From: [Anoxybacillus] calidus
GTDB taxonomy: Bacteria; Bacillota; Bacilli; Bacillales; Anoxybacillaceae
Assembly: GCF_013760845.1 (NCBI RefSeq)
Contig: NZ_JACDUU010000003.1
Location: 182,606-246,605, forward strand
Length of the DNA: 64,000 bases
Direction: 5' to 3'
Position 1 is the first letter of the stretch, and every line of letters begins with the position of its first letter. Position numbers and translations under genes: made by a program. The notes beneath the pieces were generated by a model that saw nothing but the letters and a program-made list of their open reading frames with translations, searched no databases and was not told where the DNA came from. This document shows, piece by piece, positions 24,432 through 35,072 of this stretch.

Positions 24432-25895
24432 ATGGTGAGTAAAAAGACGACAGCAATATTAATGGCTTTATCCTTGATCGTGGGAGCAGGCGGTACATAT
24501 GCCGGCATGCAGCTAGCTGAGAGCCAAGGTGGCGAGAACACGTTGATTGTTCAGCCGAAAGAAGCAATGGAAAAAGCGACAAGTGGCAACGAGAATGAAG
24601 ATTTAGAAAAAATTGAGCAAGCCTATGAGCTTATTAAAAGCCGCTATGTTGAAAAAGTCGACGAAAAACAACTCATTGAGGGCGCGATTCAAGGAATGAT
24701 TGAGACGCTCGATGATCCGTACTCCGTGTATATGGATAAAGAAACAGCCCATCAATTTAATGAGTCATTAGATTCTTCTTTTGAAGGAATTGGCGCCGAA
24801 GTCAGCATGGTCGACGGCAAGGTAACGATTGTCGCTCCGTTTAAAAACTCCCCGGCGGAAAAGGCGGGGTTAAAGCCGAACGACCAGATTATTAAAGTCA
24901 ATGGCGAAAGCGTTGAAGGATTGGATTTGTATGAGGCAGTATTAAAAATTCGAGGCAAAAAAGGAACGAAGGTTGTTTTAGATGTGATTCGGCCAGGGGT
25001 AAAGGAAGTCATGAAAGTCGAAGTGGTTCGTGACGAAATCCCGGTTGAAACGGTGTACGATGATGTCAAAACGTATGAAGGCAAGAAAATCGGATATTTA
25101 GAAGTGACGTCATTTTCCGAAAATACCGCCCAAGATTTTAAAGAAAAGCTGGAAAAATTGGAGAATCAACGAATTGAAGGGTTAATTATTGATGTGCGCG
25201 GTAATCCGGGCGGATACTTGCAGAGTGTGGAGGACATTTTAAAAGAGTTTATTCCGAAAGATAAGCCTTATGTGCAAATTCAAGAGCGCGATGGCGACAA
25301 GCAGCGTTTCTTCTCCAACTTAACGGAGAAAAAGGACTATCCAGTTACCGTGCTTATTGATAATGGAAGTGCGTCTGCATCGGAAATTTTAGCGGGTGCG
25401 ATGAAAGAAGCGGGTGGATATAAGCTTGTTGGAGAAACAACGTTTGGCAAAGGAACGGTGCAGCAAGCGGTGCCGATGGGCGATGGCAGCAACATTAAGT
25501 TGACGCTTTATAAATGGCTCACTCCTGATGGACACTGGATTCATAAAAAAGGAATCAAGCCGGATGTAGCTGTCAAACAGCCAGAGTATTTTTATGCTAA
25601 TCCAATTAACTTTGAAAAAGAGCTTGTGTACGATATGAACAATGAGAAAATTAAAAGTGCTCAGCAAATGTTGAAAGGTCTTGGCTTCGACCCGGGACGT
25701 GAGGACGGCTATTTCAGTAAAGAAACAGTGGCGGCTGTGAAAGCATTCCAAAAGGCTAACAAACTTCCGGTTACCGGAAAAATCGATAAACAGACAGCAG
25801 GACTATTGGAAGCAAAAATTATTGAAGCTATACGCGATGAGCAAAATGATAAGCAGTTAAAAGCAGCGATGAAGCTGTTAGCGGAACAAAAGTAA
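24432..25895 (+). CDS. ctpB: S41 carboxy-terminal processing protease CtpB
   Basis: A 487-residue exported serine protease. In B. subtilis CtpB cleaves SpoIVFA to trigger sigma-K activation during sporulation. An N-terminal membrane or signal segment (about 7-26) is followed by a helical dimerisation part, a PDZ domain (about 115-200) and the S41 domain with the dyad Ser315 (in NGSASASE) and Lys340 (in TTFGKGTVQ). A C-terminal peptidoglycan-binding domain contains SAQQMLKGLGFDPGREDGYF. ATG 24432 lies after GAGGAGG; GTG 24435 is equally possible. In B. subtilis it directly follows ftsEX; here the RHS island separates them. Confidence 0.95.
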   Translation: MVSKKTTAILMALSLIVGAGGTYAGMQLAESQGGENTLIVQPKEAMEKATSGNENEDLEKIEQAYELIKSRYVEKVDEKQLIEGAIQGMIETLDDPYSVYMDKETAHQFNESLDSSFEGIGAEVSMVDGKVTIVAPFKNSPAEKAGLKPNDQIIKVNGESVEGLDLYEAVLKIRGKKGTKVVLDVIRPGVKEVMKVEVVRDEIPVETVYDDVKTYEGKKIGYLEVTSFSENTAQDFKEKLEKLENQRIEGLIIDVRGNPGGYLQSVEDILKEFIPKDKPYVQIQERDGDKQRFFSNLTEKKDYPVTVLIDNGSASASEILAGAMKEAGGYKLVGETTFGKGTVQQAVPMGDGSNIKLTLYKWLTPDGHWIHKKGIKPDVAVKQPEYFYANPINFEKELVYDMNNEKIKSAQQMLKGLGFDPGREDGYFSKETVAAVKAFQKANKLPVTGKIDKQTAGLLEAKIIEAIRDEQNDKQLKAAMKLLAEQK

Positions 25896-25947
25896 GCGGT
25901 GCATTCCCGTTTTCTTAGATCATGCGGCTTACTGAGTGATGGAAAAC

Positions 25948-25998
25948 AAAGGGGCAGGCTCCTCACATATAACAATGTGAGGAGCCTGCCCTTTTTGT
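25948..25998. terminator. Bidirectional terminator between ctpB and racA
   Basis: A 20-bp stem with AAAGGGGCAGGCTCCTCACA facing its complement, an A/T-rich loop and T run; it serves both convergent genes. Confidence 0.9.
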
Positions 25999-26017
25999 TT
26001 TGCGAAAAATTAGGGAA

Positions 26018-26524
26018 CTAGAATAGGCTAATAATTCGACTAAGCCCGCGACGTTTTGGCTTTTTTAATCGTTCTTGTTCAGCAGCGAGGTGGCGGTTGG
26101 CTTGTTCTAATTGGACGATGCGGCTTTCTAGCTTCTGAATATGTTCGACGAGTTCGTCGATTTCTTTACGGTGTTGTAAAACTTGAAATGAGACGACATC
26201 ATCAGCTTTTTGTTCGAGTTTCCGTTCGACTGATTGGAGGCGTGCAGTCATTTCTTCAATATGGGGTTTCACATGTGTTTCAAAAATATCGTCCGGATAT
26301 AATGTTTCTTTTGCGGTTGTTTCTATATCCATATCACTTTCTTCTTCTAAAGCAGCTCCCTGCTCAAATTTAATCTGCTCGAGAAGCGTGATTGTTTCTG
26401 CGTCAAATACATAATGGCCTGCTTCGTTTCTTGGGCATGGAATGTTATACTTTTTAATCCAACGTTGAACCGTTTTGGGTGACACACCGAGACGTTTTGC
26501 AACACTGCTCGTTTTCAATTCCAT
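26018..26524 (-). CDS. racA: Chromosome-anchoring protein RacA
   Basis: RacA binds DNA near the origin and tethers it to DivIVA at the cell poles before sporulation. The 168 residues show a MerR-like winged helix-turn-helix (ELKTSSVAKRLGVSPKTVQRW at 2-22, WIKKYNIPCPRNEAGHYVFD), an acidic linker and a coiled coil (about 85-150: SVERKLEQKADDVVSFQVL, IQKLESRIVQLEQANRHLA). The tail KRRGLSRIISLF is short and basic-amphipathic, suited to polar contact. It is slightly shorter than the B. subtilis protein (184). It lies convergent with ctpB and divergent from minJ, which is not its B. subtilis location. A general MerR/coiled-coil regulator is the alternative. Confidence 0.8.
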   Translation of the reverse strand: MELKTSSVAKRLGVSPKTVQRWIKKYNIPCPRNEAGHYVFDAETITLLEQIKFEQGAALEEESDMDIETTAKETLYPDDIFETHVKPHIEEMTARLQSVERKLEQKADDVVSFQVLQHRKEIDELVEHIQKLESRIVQLEQANRHLAAEQERLKKPKRRGLSRIISLF

Positions 26525-26761
26525 CTTCCTTCCCCCTTGATCGTATTAATTATATAATTTTACAAATAATAGCGATTTCCTTTGCCTTAGACAAAACTAG
26601 TGTTCGTTCGTCAGAAAAAGTGAAAACTAGTGTTTGTTTGTAGGAGTTTGACAAAATATGTTGGAAAAAAATAAATCATGGCAATAGGATTTGCCAAAGT
26701 GATTTGCTAGAATAGAAAATAGATTGAGAGAAACGTTTTAGCGAGATTGGTGGTGAGAGAA

Positions 26762-27955
26762 GTGGTTTCTATGTGGGTGTTGGAATGGTTAAAAGGGATC
26801 GGACGGATATTTACTCAACCGCTTTTTTATTACGGTATTTTCCTTGCGCTTTTTGTCGGCTGGCTGCGCGTGAAAAAAGAGCGGCGTCATTTTCATGTTC
26901 GCGTCTATCATTCGTTTCATGAAAGCAAATTTTTGTTTATAAGTGGCTTGTTGCCAGGACTCGTTCTGTCCATTTTCATGGTTGGCATCGGTTTTGTGTT
27001 TCCACTCGATACATTAACACTGCTTTCTGCGGCGACGATATTGCTTGGATTGACCTTGCAGCTTCGTTTATTGTCGCCTGCTTATACGGTAGGATTGACG
27101 TTTTTTTGTGCGAGTTTTTTAGTGAAATATGAAGGAACGAAGTCATTTTTTGAGAAGTATTTTGCCGGTCTTGCGAAGACGGATTTATCAGCGCTGGCGA
27201 TTTTGTTAGGTATGCTTCTTTTTGTGGAAGCGTGGCTTATTTTGCGGAACGGTTCGGTGGCAACTTCTCCGCAATTGATGAAAAGTAAGCGTGGCTTATT
27301 CATCGGTGTTCATTGGGCAGAACGGCTTTGGTTTGTTCCGGTGCTGTTGCCGATTCCAGGAGAGGCGATTACATCCTTGTTTTCATGGTGGCCAGTCTTT
27401 TCTTTCAATGAACAGACGTATTCGTTTCTGCTTGTTCCGTTTTTAATCGGCTTTTCTCAGCGTGTTCAAGGCATGCATCCAAGCGATTCGGTCCGTCTGA
27501 CGGGACAGCGCGTGCGGCTTTTGGCTCTTGCTGTTAGTATTTTAGCAATGGCGGGTTATTGGTATGCGCCGCTTGCGATTATTGCAGTGGCCGTCGCTTT
27601 TATCGGAAGAGAATGGATTGCTTTTTATCAGCGGTTTCAAGATGATTCACAATCCCCGTTTTTTTCCCAGCAAAAGCATGGGCTTGTTATTTTAGGCATT
27701 ATTCCTCATTCTCCAGCGGAAAAAATGGCGCTTCAAGTCGGTGAAATCATTGTAAAGGCGAATGGAATTGCTGTGAAAACAGAGGCTGAATTTTACGAAG
27801 CGCTGCAGCGAAACCGGGCATTTTGCAAGCTGGAAGTATTAGATCGAAACGGGGAAATTCGCTTTGTGCAAGGAGCTTTATATGAAGACCAGCACCACGA
27901 GCTCGGACTGTTGTTTGTGCAAGACGAGAAAAAATGGGAATCTGAGGCCGTTTAA
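26762..27955 (+). CDS. minJ: Cell division topological determinant MinJ
   Basis: MinJ links DivIVA to MinD and keeps septa away from the poles. The 397 residues equal the B. subtilis length. It has about eight hydrophobic segments in residues 15-290, then a cytosolic C-terminal PDZ domain (GLVILGIIPHSPAEKMALQV, GEIIVKANGIAVKTEAEFYE). GTG 26762 is chosen: GGTGGTGA lies six bases upstream, and upstream in-frame TTG/GTG codons overlap that site. Gene order ctpB-minJ is conserved. Confidence 0.9.
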   Translation: MVSMWVLEWLKGIGRIFTQPLFYYGIFLALFVGWLRVKKERRHFHVRVYHSFHESKFLFISGLLPGLVLSIFMVGIGFVFPLDTLTLLSAATILLGLTLQLRLLSPAYTVGLTFFCASFLVKYEGTKSFFEKYFAGLAKTDLSALAILLGMLLFVEAWLILRNGSVATSPQLMKSKRGLFIGVHWAERLWFVPVLLPIPGEAITSLFSWWPVFSFNEQTYSFLLVPFLIGFSQRVQGMHPSDSVRLTGQRVRLLALAVSILAMAGYWYAPLAIIAVAVAFIGREWIAFYQRFQDDSQSPFFSQQKHGLVILGIIPHSPAEKMALQVGEIIVKANGIAVKTEAEFYEALQRNRAFCKLEVLDRNGEIRFVQGALYEDQHHELGLLFVQDEKKWESEAV

Positions 27956-28106
27956 TTAGGCGTAGGCTGATGAAAAGCGGTTTTAGGTGTGATACAATGG
28001 TTTTATAGTGATAAGGCTTCCTCGTTATTTAGTGAGGACGTGCTCATTGTTTACAAGCTCTCGCATCTATTAATGGAGAGGGTAGTTCATATAAGGAGTT
28101 TTTGTT

Positions 28107-28328
28107 ATGTGGTTTATCATTGCCTTAATTGTTCCGGCGTTGTTAGTCATGTTATTTACGCGCGTGACGTATAGCTATTATGTTGGAACGCTATTAACGG
28201 TTGCGCTATTAGTTGCTTCTTACTTTAAAGGATATACAGATGAGCTGCATGAATTTATTGCTGATATCGTGTCATTGACAGTTGGATTTTTGTATTCGAA
28301 AAGAATGGTGGAAAAGATAAAGAAATGA
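28107..28328 (+). CDS. csbA: Sigma-B-controlled membrane protein CsbA
   Basis: 73 residues with two or three membrane helices (MWFIIALIVPALLVMLF, GTLLTVALLVASYF) and a short basic tail, the length and make-up of CsbA. Its role is unknown; in B. subtilis it is a general-stress gene directly upstream of uvrB, as here. AAGGAG precedes the ATG. I could not find a convincing sigma-B promoter upstream. Confidence 0.88.
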   Translation: MWFIIALIVPALLVMLFTRVTYSYYVGTLLTVALLVASYFKGYTDELHEFIADIVSLTVGFLYSKRMVEKIKK

Positions 28329-28330
28329 GC

Positions 28331-28367
28331 AGAGTGTCTTCTAGTAAGGAAGGCGCTCTTTTTTTAG
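28331..28367 (+). terminator. Terminator of csbA
   Basis: AGAGTGTCTTC / GAAGGCGCTCT stem (28331-28341, 28349-28359) with a seven-T tail. Confidence 0.85.
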
Positions 28368-28461
28368 GCTTTATGAGTAATCATAGAGGTTAAGGTGATG
28401 GTTCCTCTCCTGAAACATAAAAATCAACGACATTGTTTAACGAAGTCTTTGGAAAAGGTTA

Positions 28462-28475
28462 CGAATACCAGTTCG
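28462..28475. promoter_or_regulatory. LexA (SOS) box upstream of uvrBA
   Basis: CGAAT-ACCA-GTTCG differs at one position from the Bacillus LexA core CGAAC-N4-GTTCG; flanking bases extend it to ACGAA...TTCGT. It lies about 30 bp upstream of the extended -10 TGGTAAAAT (28503-28511). Confidence 0.75.
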
Positions 28476-28549
28476 TATTTTTGTGTATTTTTCTTGTTAG
28501 TGTGGTAAAATGGAAGCATGATGATTTCGAATAGGAGTGTGTGTGTTTC

Positions 28550-30529
28550 GTGGGAGAACGTTTTGAGCTCGTTTCAAACTATAAGCCGCAGGGAGATCAG
28601 CCGAAAGCGATTCAAAAATTAGTAGAAGGCATTCGGAACGGAGTAAAGCATCAGACGTTATTAGGAGCAACGGGAACGGGAAAGACATTTACGATTTCGA
28701 ACGTGATTAAAGAGGTAAACAAGCCAACGCTTGTTATTGCCCATAATAAGACGCTAGCTGGTCAGTTATACAGTGAGTTTAAAGAATTTTTCCCTAATAA
28801 TGCGGTTGAATATTTTGTAAGTTACTATGATTACTATCAACCGGAAGCGTATGTACCGCAAACGGATACGTATATTGAAAAGGATGCTAGCATCAATGAT
28901 GAGATTGATAAATTACGGCACTCAGCAACATCGGCGTTGTTTGAGCGAAGAGATGTTATCATCATTGCCAGCGTATCGTGTATTTATGGTTTAGGTTCAC
29001 CGGAAGAATACCGCGAGCTTGTTGTTTCCTTACGTGTCGGCATGGAGATCGAGCGGGATCAGCTGCTGCGCCGTCTTGTCGATGTACAGTATGAGCGGAA
29101 TGACATTGATTTTCAGCGCGGAACGTTCCGTGTGCGCGGCGATGTTGTTGAGATTTTTCCAGCTTCGCGCGATGAGCATTGCATTCGCGTTGAGTTTTTC
29201 GGCGATGAAATTGACCGGATTCGCGAAGTCGATGCTTTAACGGGAGAGATTATTGGAGAACGCGAACATGTGGCGATTTTTCCAGCCTCTCACTTCGTTA
29301 CGCGCGATGAGAAAATGCAAATTGCGATTCAAAATATCGAAAAAGAATTAGAGGAACGGTTAAAAGAGCTGCGTGAACAAGGTAAATTGCTAGAGGCGCA
29401 GCGTTTGGAGCAAAGAACGCGCTACGACCTTGAAATGATGCGGGAAATGGGCTTTTGCTCAGGGATTGAAAACTATTCGCGTCATTTAACGTTGCGACCG
29501 CCTGGTTCAACACCATACACGCTTTTAGATTATTTTCCTGATGATTTTTTAATTGTGATTGACGAGTCGCATGTGACGATTCCACAAATTCGCGGGATGT
29601 ACAATGGAGACCAAGCGCGTAAACAAGTACTTGTCGACCATGGCTTCCGTTTGCCGTCCGCGCTTGATAATCGTCCGTTGAAATTTGAAGAGTTTGAAGA
29701 GAAAATCAATCAAATTATTTACGTTTCAGCCACACCGGGACCATACGAGTTAGAGCATAGCCCTGAGGTTGTGGAACAAATTATCCGCCCGACAGGATTG
29801 TTAGATCCGACCATTGATGTCCGTCCAATTGAGGGACAAATCGATGATTTAATCGGTGAAATTCATGAGCGTATAAAGCGGAATGAACGGACGTTGGTCA
29901 CTACTTTAACGAAGAAAATGGCGGAAGATTTAACGGATTATTTAAAAGAAATTGGTATTAAAGTGGCATACTTGCATTCAGAAATTAAGACGCTTGAGCG
30001 GATTGAAATTATCCGTGATTTGCGCATTGGCAAATATGATGTGTTAGTCGGTATTAACTTACTGAGGGAAGGATTGGATATTCCGGAAGTATCGCTTGTG
30101 GCGATTTTAGATGCGGACAAGGAAGGATTTTTACGCTCAGAGCGTTCGCTCATTCAGACGATTGGCCGTGCGGCACGTAATGCAAATGGTCATGTCATTA
30201 TGTATGCGGATACGATTACCAAATCGATGGAAATTGCGATTAACGAAACGAAGCGCCGTCGTGCGATTCAAGAGGCATATAACAAAGAGCATGGCATTGT
30301 GCCGCAAACGGTGAAGAAAGAAATTCGGGATGTCATTCGTGCAACTTATGCGGCTGAAGAGCAAGAAACGTACGAAGCGAAGAAAGATTACAGCAAGCTG
30401 ACGAAGAAAGAGCGTGAAAAGCTGATTGCCGACCTCGAGCGAGAAATGAAGGAAGCGGCAAAAGCGCTAGATTTCGAGAGAGCAGCCGAATTGCGCGATT
30501 TAATTTTAGAGTTAAAAGCGGAAGGATGA
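28550..30529 (+). CDS. uvrB: UvrABC excinuclease subunit B
   Basis: UvrB verifies DNA damage loaded by UvrA and recruits UvrC in nucleotide excision repair. 659 residues: Walker A GATGTGKT, the beta-hairpin region [20 protein letters not shown], helicase motifs through [12 protein letters not shown], and the C-terminal UVR coiled coil ([20 protein letters not shown]) that binds UvrC. GTG 28550 gives the family N-terminus [27 protein letters not shown] lies ten bases upstream. Just upstream are a LexA box and a promoter; uvrA follows after 10 nt. Confidence 0.97.
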   Translation: MGERFELVSNYKPQGDQPKAIQKLVEGIRNGVKHQTLLGATGTGKTFTISNVIKEVNKPTLVIAHNKTLAGQLYSEFKEFFPNNAVEYFVSYYDYYQPEAYVPQTDTYIEKDASINDEIDKLRHSATSALFERRDVIIIASVSCIYGLGSPEEYRELVVSLRVGMEIERDQLLRRLVDVQYERNDIDFQRGTFRVRGDVVEIFPASRDEHCIRVEFFGDEIDRIREVDALTGEIIGEREHVAIFPASHFVTRDEKMQIAIQNIEKELEERLKELREQGKLLEAQRLEQRTRYDLEMMREMGFCSGIENYSRHLTLRPPGSTPYTLLDYFPDDFLIVIDESHVTIPQIRGMYNGDQARKQVLVDHGFRLPSALDNRPLKFEEFEEKINQIIYVSATPGPYELEHSPEVVEQIIRPTGLLDPTIDVRPIEGQIDDLIGEIHERIKRNERTLVTTLTKKMAEDLTDYLKEIGIKVAYLHSEIKTLERIEIIRDLRIGKYDVLVGINLLREGLDIPEVSLVAILDADKEGFLRSERSLIQTIGRAARNANGHVIMYADTITKSMEIAINETKRRRAIQEAYNKEHGIVPQTVKKEIRDVIRATYAAEEQETYEAKKDYSKLTKKEREKLIADLEREMKEAAKALDFERAAELRDLILELKAEG

Positions 30530-30539
30530 TCGTAAGCTT

Positions 30540-33404
30540 ATGGCGATGGATAAAATTATTGTTAAAGGAGCAAGAGCTCATAATTTAAAAAATATTGATA
30601 TAGAAATTCCCCGCGATAAACTCGTTGTGGTGACGGGTTTATCGGGATCTGGAAAATCATCGCTTGCGTTTGATACGATTTACGCGGAAGGGCAGCGGCG
30701 CTACGTTGAATCGCTGTCTGCTTATGCGCGGCAATTTTTAGGGCAGATGGACAAGCCGGATGTCGATGCGATTGAAGGACTGTCTCCGGCGATTTCGATT
30801 GATCAAAAGACAACGAGCCGCAATCCGCGTTCAACAGTGGGGACGGTCACGGAAATTTACGACTATTTGCGCTTGTTGTTTGCCCGCGTCGGTCGTCCTG
30901 TTTGCCCGGAGCATGGCATTGAAATTACGTCACAAACCATTGAACAGATGGTTGATCGAATTTTAGAATATCCGGAGCGCACGAAAATTCAAATTCTTGC
31001 TCCTGTTGTATCAGGGCGCAAAGGAACGCATGTGAAAACATTGGAGGACATTAAAAAGCAAGGGTATGTGCGGGTACGTGTCGATGGAGAAATGCGTGAA
31101 TTAACGGAAGAGATTGAACTTGAGAAAAATAAAAAACATTCGATTGAAGTCGTTGTTGACCGGATTGTTGTCAAAGAGGGCATTGAGGGGCGCTTGGCCG
31201 ATTCGTTAGAGACGGCTTTAAAGCTTGCGGATGGTAAAGTCATTATCGATGTGATTGGACAAGAAGAGCTATTATTCAGCGAGCATCATGCCTGCCCATA
31301 TTGCGGTTTTTCGATTGGGGAGTTGGAGCCGCGCATGTTTTCCTTTAACAGTCCGTATGGGGCATGTCCAGATTGCGATGGTTTAGGGTCGAAGTTAGAG
31401 GTGGATCCTGATCTAGTCATTCCAAACGATGAGTTAACGTTGCGTGAACATGCCATTGCGCCTTGGGAACCGCAAAGCTCGCAATATTATCCGCAGCTTT
31501 TAGAAGCGGTATGCAATCATTATGGCATTGATATGGATACGCCTGTCAAAGATTTGCCGAAGCATCAGCTTGATAAGATTTTATACGGCAGCAACGGGGA
31601 AAAAATTTATTTTCGCTATGAAAATGATTTCGGGCAAATTCGCGAAAACTATATTGAATTTGAGGGCGTCATTCGAAACGTAGAGCGCCGCTATCGCGAA
31701 ACGAGCTCCGATTATATTCGCGAGCAAATGGAAAAGTACATGGCACAGCAGCCATGTCCGACATGTAAAGGAAACCGTTTGAAAAAAGAAAGCTTAGCTG
31801 TTTTTGTCGGCGGAAAGCATATTGGCGAAGTCACCGCTCTTTCTGTAACGGAAGCGCTCGAGTTCTTCCAAAACTTATCTTTGAGTGAAAAAGAAATGAA
31901 AATCGCCAATATGATTTTGCGTGAAATTATTGAGCGTCTTGGTTTCTTAAATAACGTTGGGCTTGATTATTTAACGCTAAGTCGTTCAGCTGGTACGCTT
32001 TCAGGTGGAGAAGCGCAGCGCATTCGTTTAGCAACGCAAATCGGTTCGCGTTTAACGGGAGTGCTGTACATTTTGGACGAGCCTTCCATCGGTCTGCATC
32101 AGCGTGATAATGACCGCTTGATTGCTACTTTAAAAAGTATGCGTGACATTGGCAATACGCTTATTGTTGTTGAACATGATGAAGATACGATGCTTGCAGC
32201 GGATTATTTGATTGATATTGGACCGGGAGCTGGCGTTCACGGCGGTCAAGTGGTTTCTGCGGGAACGCCGGAAGAAGTGATGAACGACCCGAACTCGTTA
32301 ACAGGGCAATATTTGTCAGGGAAAAAATTTATTCCGCTTCCTGCGGAGCGCCGCAAGCCCGATGGACGTTGGCTTGAAATTGTCGGCGCGCGCGAAAATA
32401 ATTTAAAAAATGTGTCTGTAAAAATTCCGCTCGGCACGTTCATTGCGGTTACGGGTGTATCGGGTTCCGGAAAAAGTACGCTTGTCAATGAGATTTTGCA
32501 TAAGGCGTTGGCGCAAAAACTTCATCATGCAAAAGCGAAACCAGGTGAGCATAAAGCGATTAAAGGGATTGAGCATTTAGATAAAGTGATTGACATTGAT
32601 CAATCTCCAATCGGCCGTACGCCGCGTTCGAATCCTGCCACATACACAGGCGTATTTGATGACATTCGCGAAGTGTTCGCATCGACGAACGAAGCGAAAG
32701 TGCGCGGCTATAAAAAAGGTCGTTTTAGCTTCAACGTCAAAGGCGGAAGATGTGAAGCTTGCCGCGGTGATGGAATTATTAAAATCGAAATGCATTTCTT
32801 GCCGGACGTTTACGTACCTTGTGAAGTGTGCCATGGCAAGCGCTATAACCGCGAAACGTTGGAAGTGAAATATAAAGATAAAAATATTGCTGAAGTGCTC
32901 GAAATGACGGTTGAAGATGCGTTGAAGTTTTTTGAAAACATCCCGAAAATTAAGCGGAAGCTTCAAACGATTTATGATGTCGGTTTAGGTTATATTAAAT
33001 TGGGGCAGCCGGCGACGACCTTATCAGGCGGGGAGGCGCAGCGCGTGAAGCTGGCATCCGAATTGCATCGCCGTTCTACAGGCCGCACGCTCTATATTTT
33101 GGACGAGCCGACAACAGGATTACATGTCGATGACATCTCACGGTTGTTGAAAGTGCTTCAACGCTTAGTCGATAATGGCGATACGGTGCTTGTCATCGAG
33201 CATAATCTTGACGTGATTAAAACAGCCGACTACATTATCGATCTTGGTCCAGAAGGCGGCGATAAAGGCGGACAAATCGTCGCAACTGGAACGCCGGAAG
33301 AAGTCGCCGAAGTAGAAGGCTCTTACACGGGAAAATATTTAAAACCAATTTTAGAGCGTGACCGTGAGCGCATGAAAAAAAGATATGAAGCAACGAGCGT
33401 GTAA
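30540..33404 (+). CDS. uvrA: UvrABC excinuclease subunit A
   Basis: UvrA is the damage-sensing dimeric ATPase of nucleotide excision repair. 954 residues with two ABC modules: first Walker [11 protein letters not shown] and signature [12 protein letters not shown]; second Walker [11 protein letters not shown] and signature [12 protein letters not shown]. Zinc modules are CPYCGF...[16 protein letters not shown] and CEACRGDG...CEVCHGKR. The start [20 protein letters not shown] agrees with B. subtilis. It follows uvrB closely and ends inside the terminator stem. Confidence 0.98.
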   Translation: MAMDKIIVKGARAHNLKNIDIEIPRDKLVVVTGLSGSGKSSLAFDTIYAEGQRRYVESLSAYARQFLGQMDKPDVDAIEGLSPAISIDQKTTSRNPRSTVGTVTEIYDYLRLLFARVGRPVCPEHGIEITSQTIEQMVDRILEYPERTKIQILAPVVSGRKGTHVKTLEDIKKQGYVRVRVDGEMRELTEEIELEKNKKHSIEVVVDRIVVKEGIEGRLADSLETALKLADGKVIIDVIGQEELLFSEHHACPYCGFSIGELEPRMFSFNSPYGACPDCDGLGSKLEVDPDLVIPNDELTLREHAIAPWEPQSSQYYPQLLEAVCNHYGIDMDTPVKDLPKHQLDKILYGSNGEKIYFRYENDFGQIRENYIEFEGVIRNVERRYRETSSDYIREQMEKYMAQQPCPTCKGNRLKKESLAVFVGGKHIGEVTALSVTEALEFFQNLSLSEKEMKIANMILREIIERLGFLNNVGLDYLTLSRSAGTLSGGEAQRIRLATQIGSRLTGVLYILDEPSIGLHQRDNDRLIATLKSMRDIGNTLIVVEHDEDTMLAADYLIDIGPGAGVHGGQVVSAGTPEEVMNDPNSLTGQYLSGKKFIPLPAERRKPDGRWLEIVGARENNLKNVSVKIPLGTFIAVTGVSGSGKSTLVNEILHKALAQKLHHAKAKPGEHKAIKGIEHLDKVIDIDQSPIGRTPRSNPATYTGVFDDIREVFASTNEAKVRGYKKGRFSFNVKGGRCEACRGDGIIKIEMHFLPDVYVPCEVCHGKRYNRETLEVKYKDKNIAEVLEMTVEDALKFFENIPKIKRKLQTIYDVGLGYIKLGQPATTLSGGEAQRVKLASELHRRSTGRTLYILDEPTTGLHVDDISRLLKVLQRLVDNGDTVLVIEHNLDVIKTADYIIDLGPEGGDKGGQIVATGTPEEVAEVEGSYTGKYLKPILERDRERMKKRYEATSV

Positions 33405-33428
33405 TGCTCGGGCTTCGTATCTTTTTTT
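33381..33428 (+). terminator. Terminator overlapping the uvrA 3' end
   Basis: AGATATGAAGC at 33381-33391 (still coding) pairs with GCTTCGTATCT at 33412-33422, with an inner CGAGC/GCTCG pair and a T run. Confidence 0.85.
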
Positions 33429-33490
33429 ACTTTCCTAGAAACTTTTTATAGAAGGTTTCGTATATAAAAAACAAAAGGAGGAAAATAACA

Positions 33491-33817
33491 ATGCATTCCA
33501 ATAAAGTTCTGTCTTCTTTATGCTATTTCAGCGTCTTTTTTGCCGGGTTTATTTTCCCGATTATCGTTTATTTCGTAAGCGACCAGCACGATGTGAAGCA
33601 ACATGCGAAAAAAGCATTTCTGTCGCATCTAATTCCATTCATTACAATTATTTTCTTTGGGATTATAGCTTTAACAGTTGGCGCGTTTAATCAAGCCGGA
33701 TTTACTGATGCACTTCCGGGAATTGCATTTTTAGGCGTCATCATTGCCGGTATTATTAATTTCATCGTCATCATCTGGAATATCATAAAGGGAATTAAAG
33801 TATTAAAAGGGGTCTGA
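33491..33817 (+). CDS. yvlA: DUF4870-family membrane protein YvlA
   Basis: A 108-residue membrane protein with three hydrophobic segments (LCYFSVFFAGFIFPIIVYFV, HLIPFITIIFFGIIALTV, IAFLGVIIAGIINFIVIIWN) and the conserved DVKQHAKKAF between the first two, typical of the YvlA/Tic20-like DUF4870 family. Function is unknown; in B. subtilis it heads the envelope-stress-linked yvlABCD set. AGGAGG precedes the ATG. The final codons (GV and TGA) are supplied by the palindromic repeat at 33809, so the natural C-terminus may have been altered. Confidence 0.88.
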   Translation: MHSNKVLSSLCYFSVFFAGFIFPIIVYFVSDQHDVKQHAKKAFLSHLIPFITIIFFGIIALTVGAFNQAGFTDALPGIAFLGVIIAGIINFIVIIWNIIKGIKVLKGV

Positions 33818-33860
33818 CCCCCATTACGTTAACGCGGTAAAGTGGTGGGGGTCAGACCCC
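33809..33860. repeat. Palindromic repeat element, copy 1
   Basis: A 52-bp element with perfect 14-bp arms, GGGGTCTGACCCCC (33809-33822) and its complement (33847-33860), around a centre containing ACGTTAACGCGGT. It is about 90% identical to the copy at 35475. It sits between yvlA and yvlB and contains the yvlA stop codon. Confidence 0.9.
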
Positions 33861-33878
33861 AAAAGGGAGGAAAGAAAG

Positions 33879-34988
33879 ATGGAGGAAAGAAAGCGAATTT
33901 TAAAGATGGTAGAAGAGGGGAAGTTAACGGCGGAAGAAGCGCTTGTGCTGCTAGAGCAACTGGAGCAGGCAGAAAAGGAAGGAAAAGAAAAAGCGAATAA
34001 AATGATTACAGCTTTGTCAACGGATGTGCATTTTAAAGAAACGAAGCAAGAGACGTCTTCCGCGGTAAAATGGTCTTCCTTCAAAGAGAAGGTCCTCGAC
34101 TTTCTTGACATGACTGTTAAAAAGTTAAAGGATTTTGATTTGGATTTTAACTTTGGTACTTATTTTGAGGTAAAGCATATTTTTCAGCAAAATAACGTTT
34201 CCTTCCGCACAATGGATATTCACATCGCCAATGGCAGTGTCAGACTTATTCCATGGAATGATTCAGATATTCGTATCGAGTGTGAGGCGAAAGTATATCG
34301 AGTCGACTCTGCTGAAGCGGCACGGCAGCTATTTTTACAAGATGTTCTTTTTACGGTAGACAATGGTCACTTGCGTTTTTCCATTCCAAAGCAGCAACTA
34401 AAAGTGCATGCGGTTATTTATCTTCCACAAGCAATCTATGATAGTGGAAACATTCGTTTGTTTAATGGAGAAATTCGTGGCGAAAAACTGCAAATAAAAA
34501 AGCTGCGTGCAAAAACAGCGAATGGTGCCATTATGTTTGAGCAGTTTCTAGGAGAAGAAGCAAGGTTGGAAACAGTGCATGGGGCTGTTACAATGACGAA
34601 AAGCTCGGTTCGTCAATTGGAAGTAGAAAATATTAACGGAGTTATTGATGTAAGTGGCAATTGTCATAAAATTAATTTACAAAGTTTTAGCGGTAGTGTC
34701 GTATGCGAGACAGAAAATGCAGATAGCGATACCATATTTATCAAAACTGTAGCAGGAAGTGTAAAGTTATTACTTCCAGCAAAAATGTCACTTGATGGAG
34801 AGTTAAAAACGAATATTGGCGGATTTTCATATGACTATCCGGGAATAACAATTATTGATGAAAAACATGAGACGATTCAAAAGTGGCTACGCTTTAAGGT
34901 AAATGGAGATGAAAAGAAGAGCACGCATCTTTATGTGGATACAAAAACAGGATCTATTTCATTAAAATCGATTGGAGATGGTGTGTAA
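33879..34988 (+). CDS. yvlB: DUF4097-family protein YvlB
   Basis: A 369-residue soluble protein. The N-terminal helical domain (EERKRILKMVEEGKLTAEEA, about 1-35) is the YvlB/LiaX-type module, followed by a charged linker and a long DUF4097 beta-solenoid (about 110-340, with repeated 'NGSVRL', 'NGAIMF', 'NGVIDV' turns). The related LiaX senses membrane stress from antimicrobial peptides in enterococci; a similar role here is inference. AGGGAGGAAAG precedes the ATG. It lies between yvlA and yvlD; the usual yvlC (PspC domain) is missing. Confidence 0.88.
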   Translation: MEERKRILKMVEEGKLTAEEALVLLEQLEQAEKEGKEKANKMITALSTDVHFKETKQETSSAVKWSSFKEKVLDFLDMTVKKLKDFDLDFNFGTYFEVKHIFQQNNVSFRTMDIHIANGSVRLIPWNDSDIRIECEAKVYRVDSAEAARQLFLQDVLFTVDNGHLRFSIPKQQLKVHAVIYLPQAIYDSGNIRLFNGEIRGEKLQIKKLRAKTANGAIMFEQFLGEEARLETVHGAVTMTKSSVRQLEVENINGVIDVSGNCHKINLQSFSGSVVCETENADSDTIFIKTVAGSVKLLLPAKMSLDGELKTNIGGFSYDYPGITIIDEKHETIQKWLRFKVNGDEKKSTHLYVDTKTGSISLKSIGDGV

Positions 34989-35068
34989 TGAACGAATTTT
35001 GCCATATTCAAGAAACCGACAAATTAGCCGGTATTGTCATAATTTCATCGAGAGCCGTGCCAAAGTAG
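34988..35068 (+). pseudogene. Short leftover ORF where yvlC is expected
   Basis: A 26-codon frame (MNEFCHIQETDKLAGIVIIS...) starts at the yvlB stop (TAATG overlap) and ends just before yvlD. It is far too short for a PspC-domain YvlC protein, and similarity is not obvious. It may be a remnant left by deletion of yvlC, or noise. Confidence 0.25.
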
Positions 35069-35072
35069 ACAT

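Noticed and set aside
34988-35068. The 26-codon frame after yvlB as a functional small protein
   Set aside because: No ribosome binding site of note, no recognisable features and an eroded look; kept only as a low-confidence remnant.
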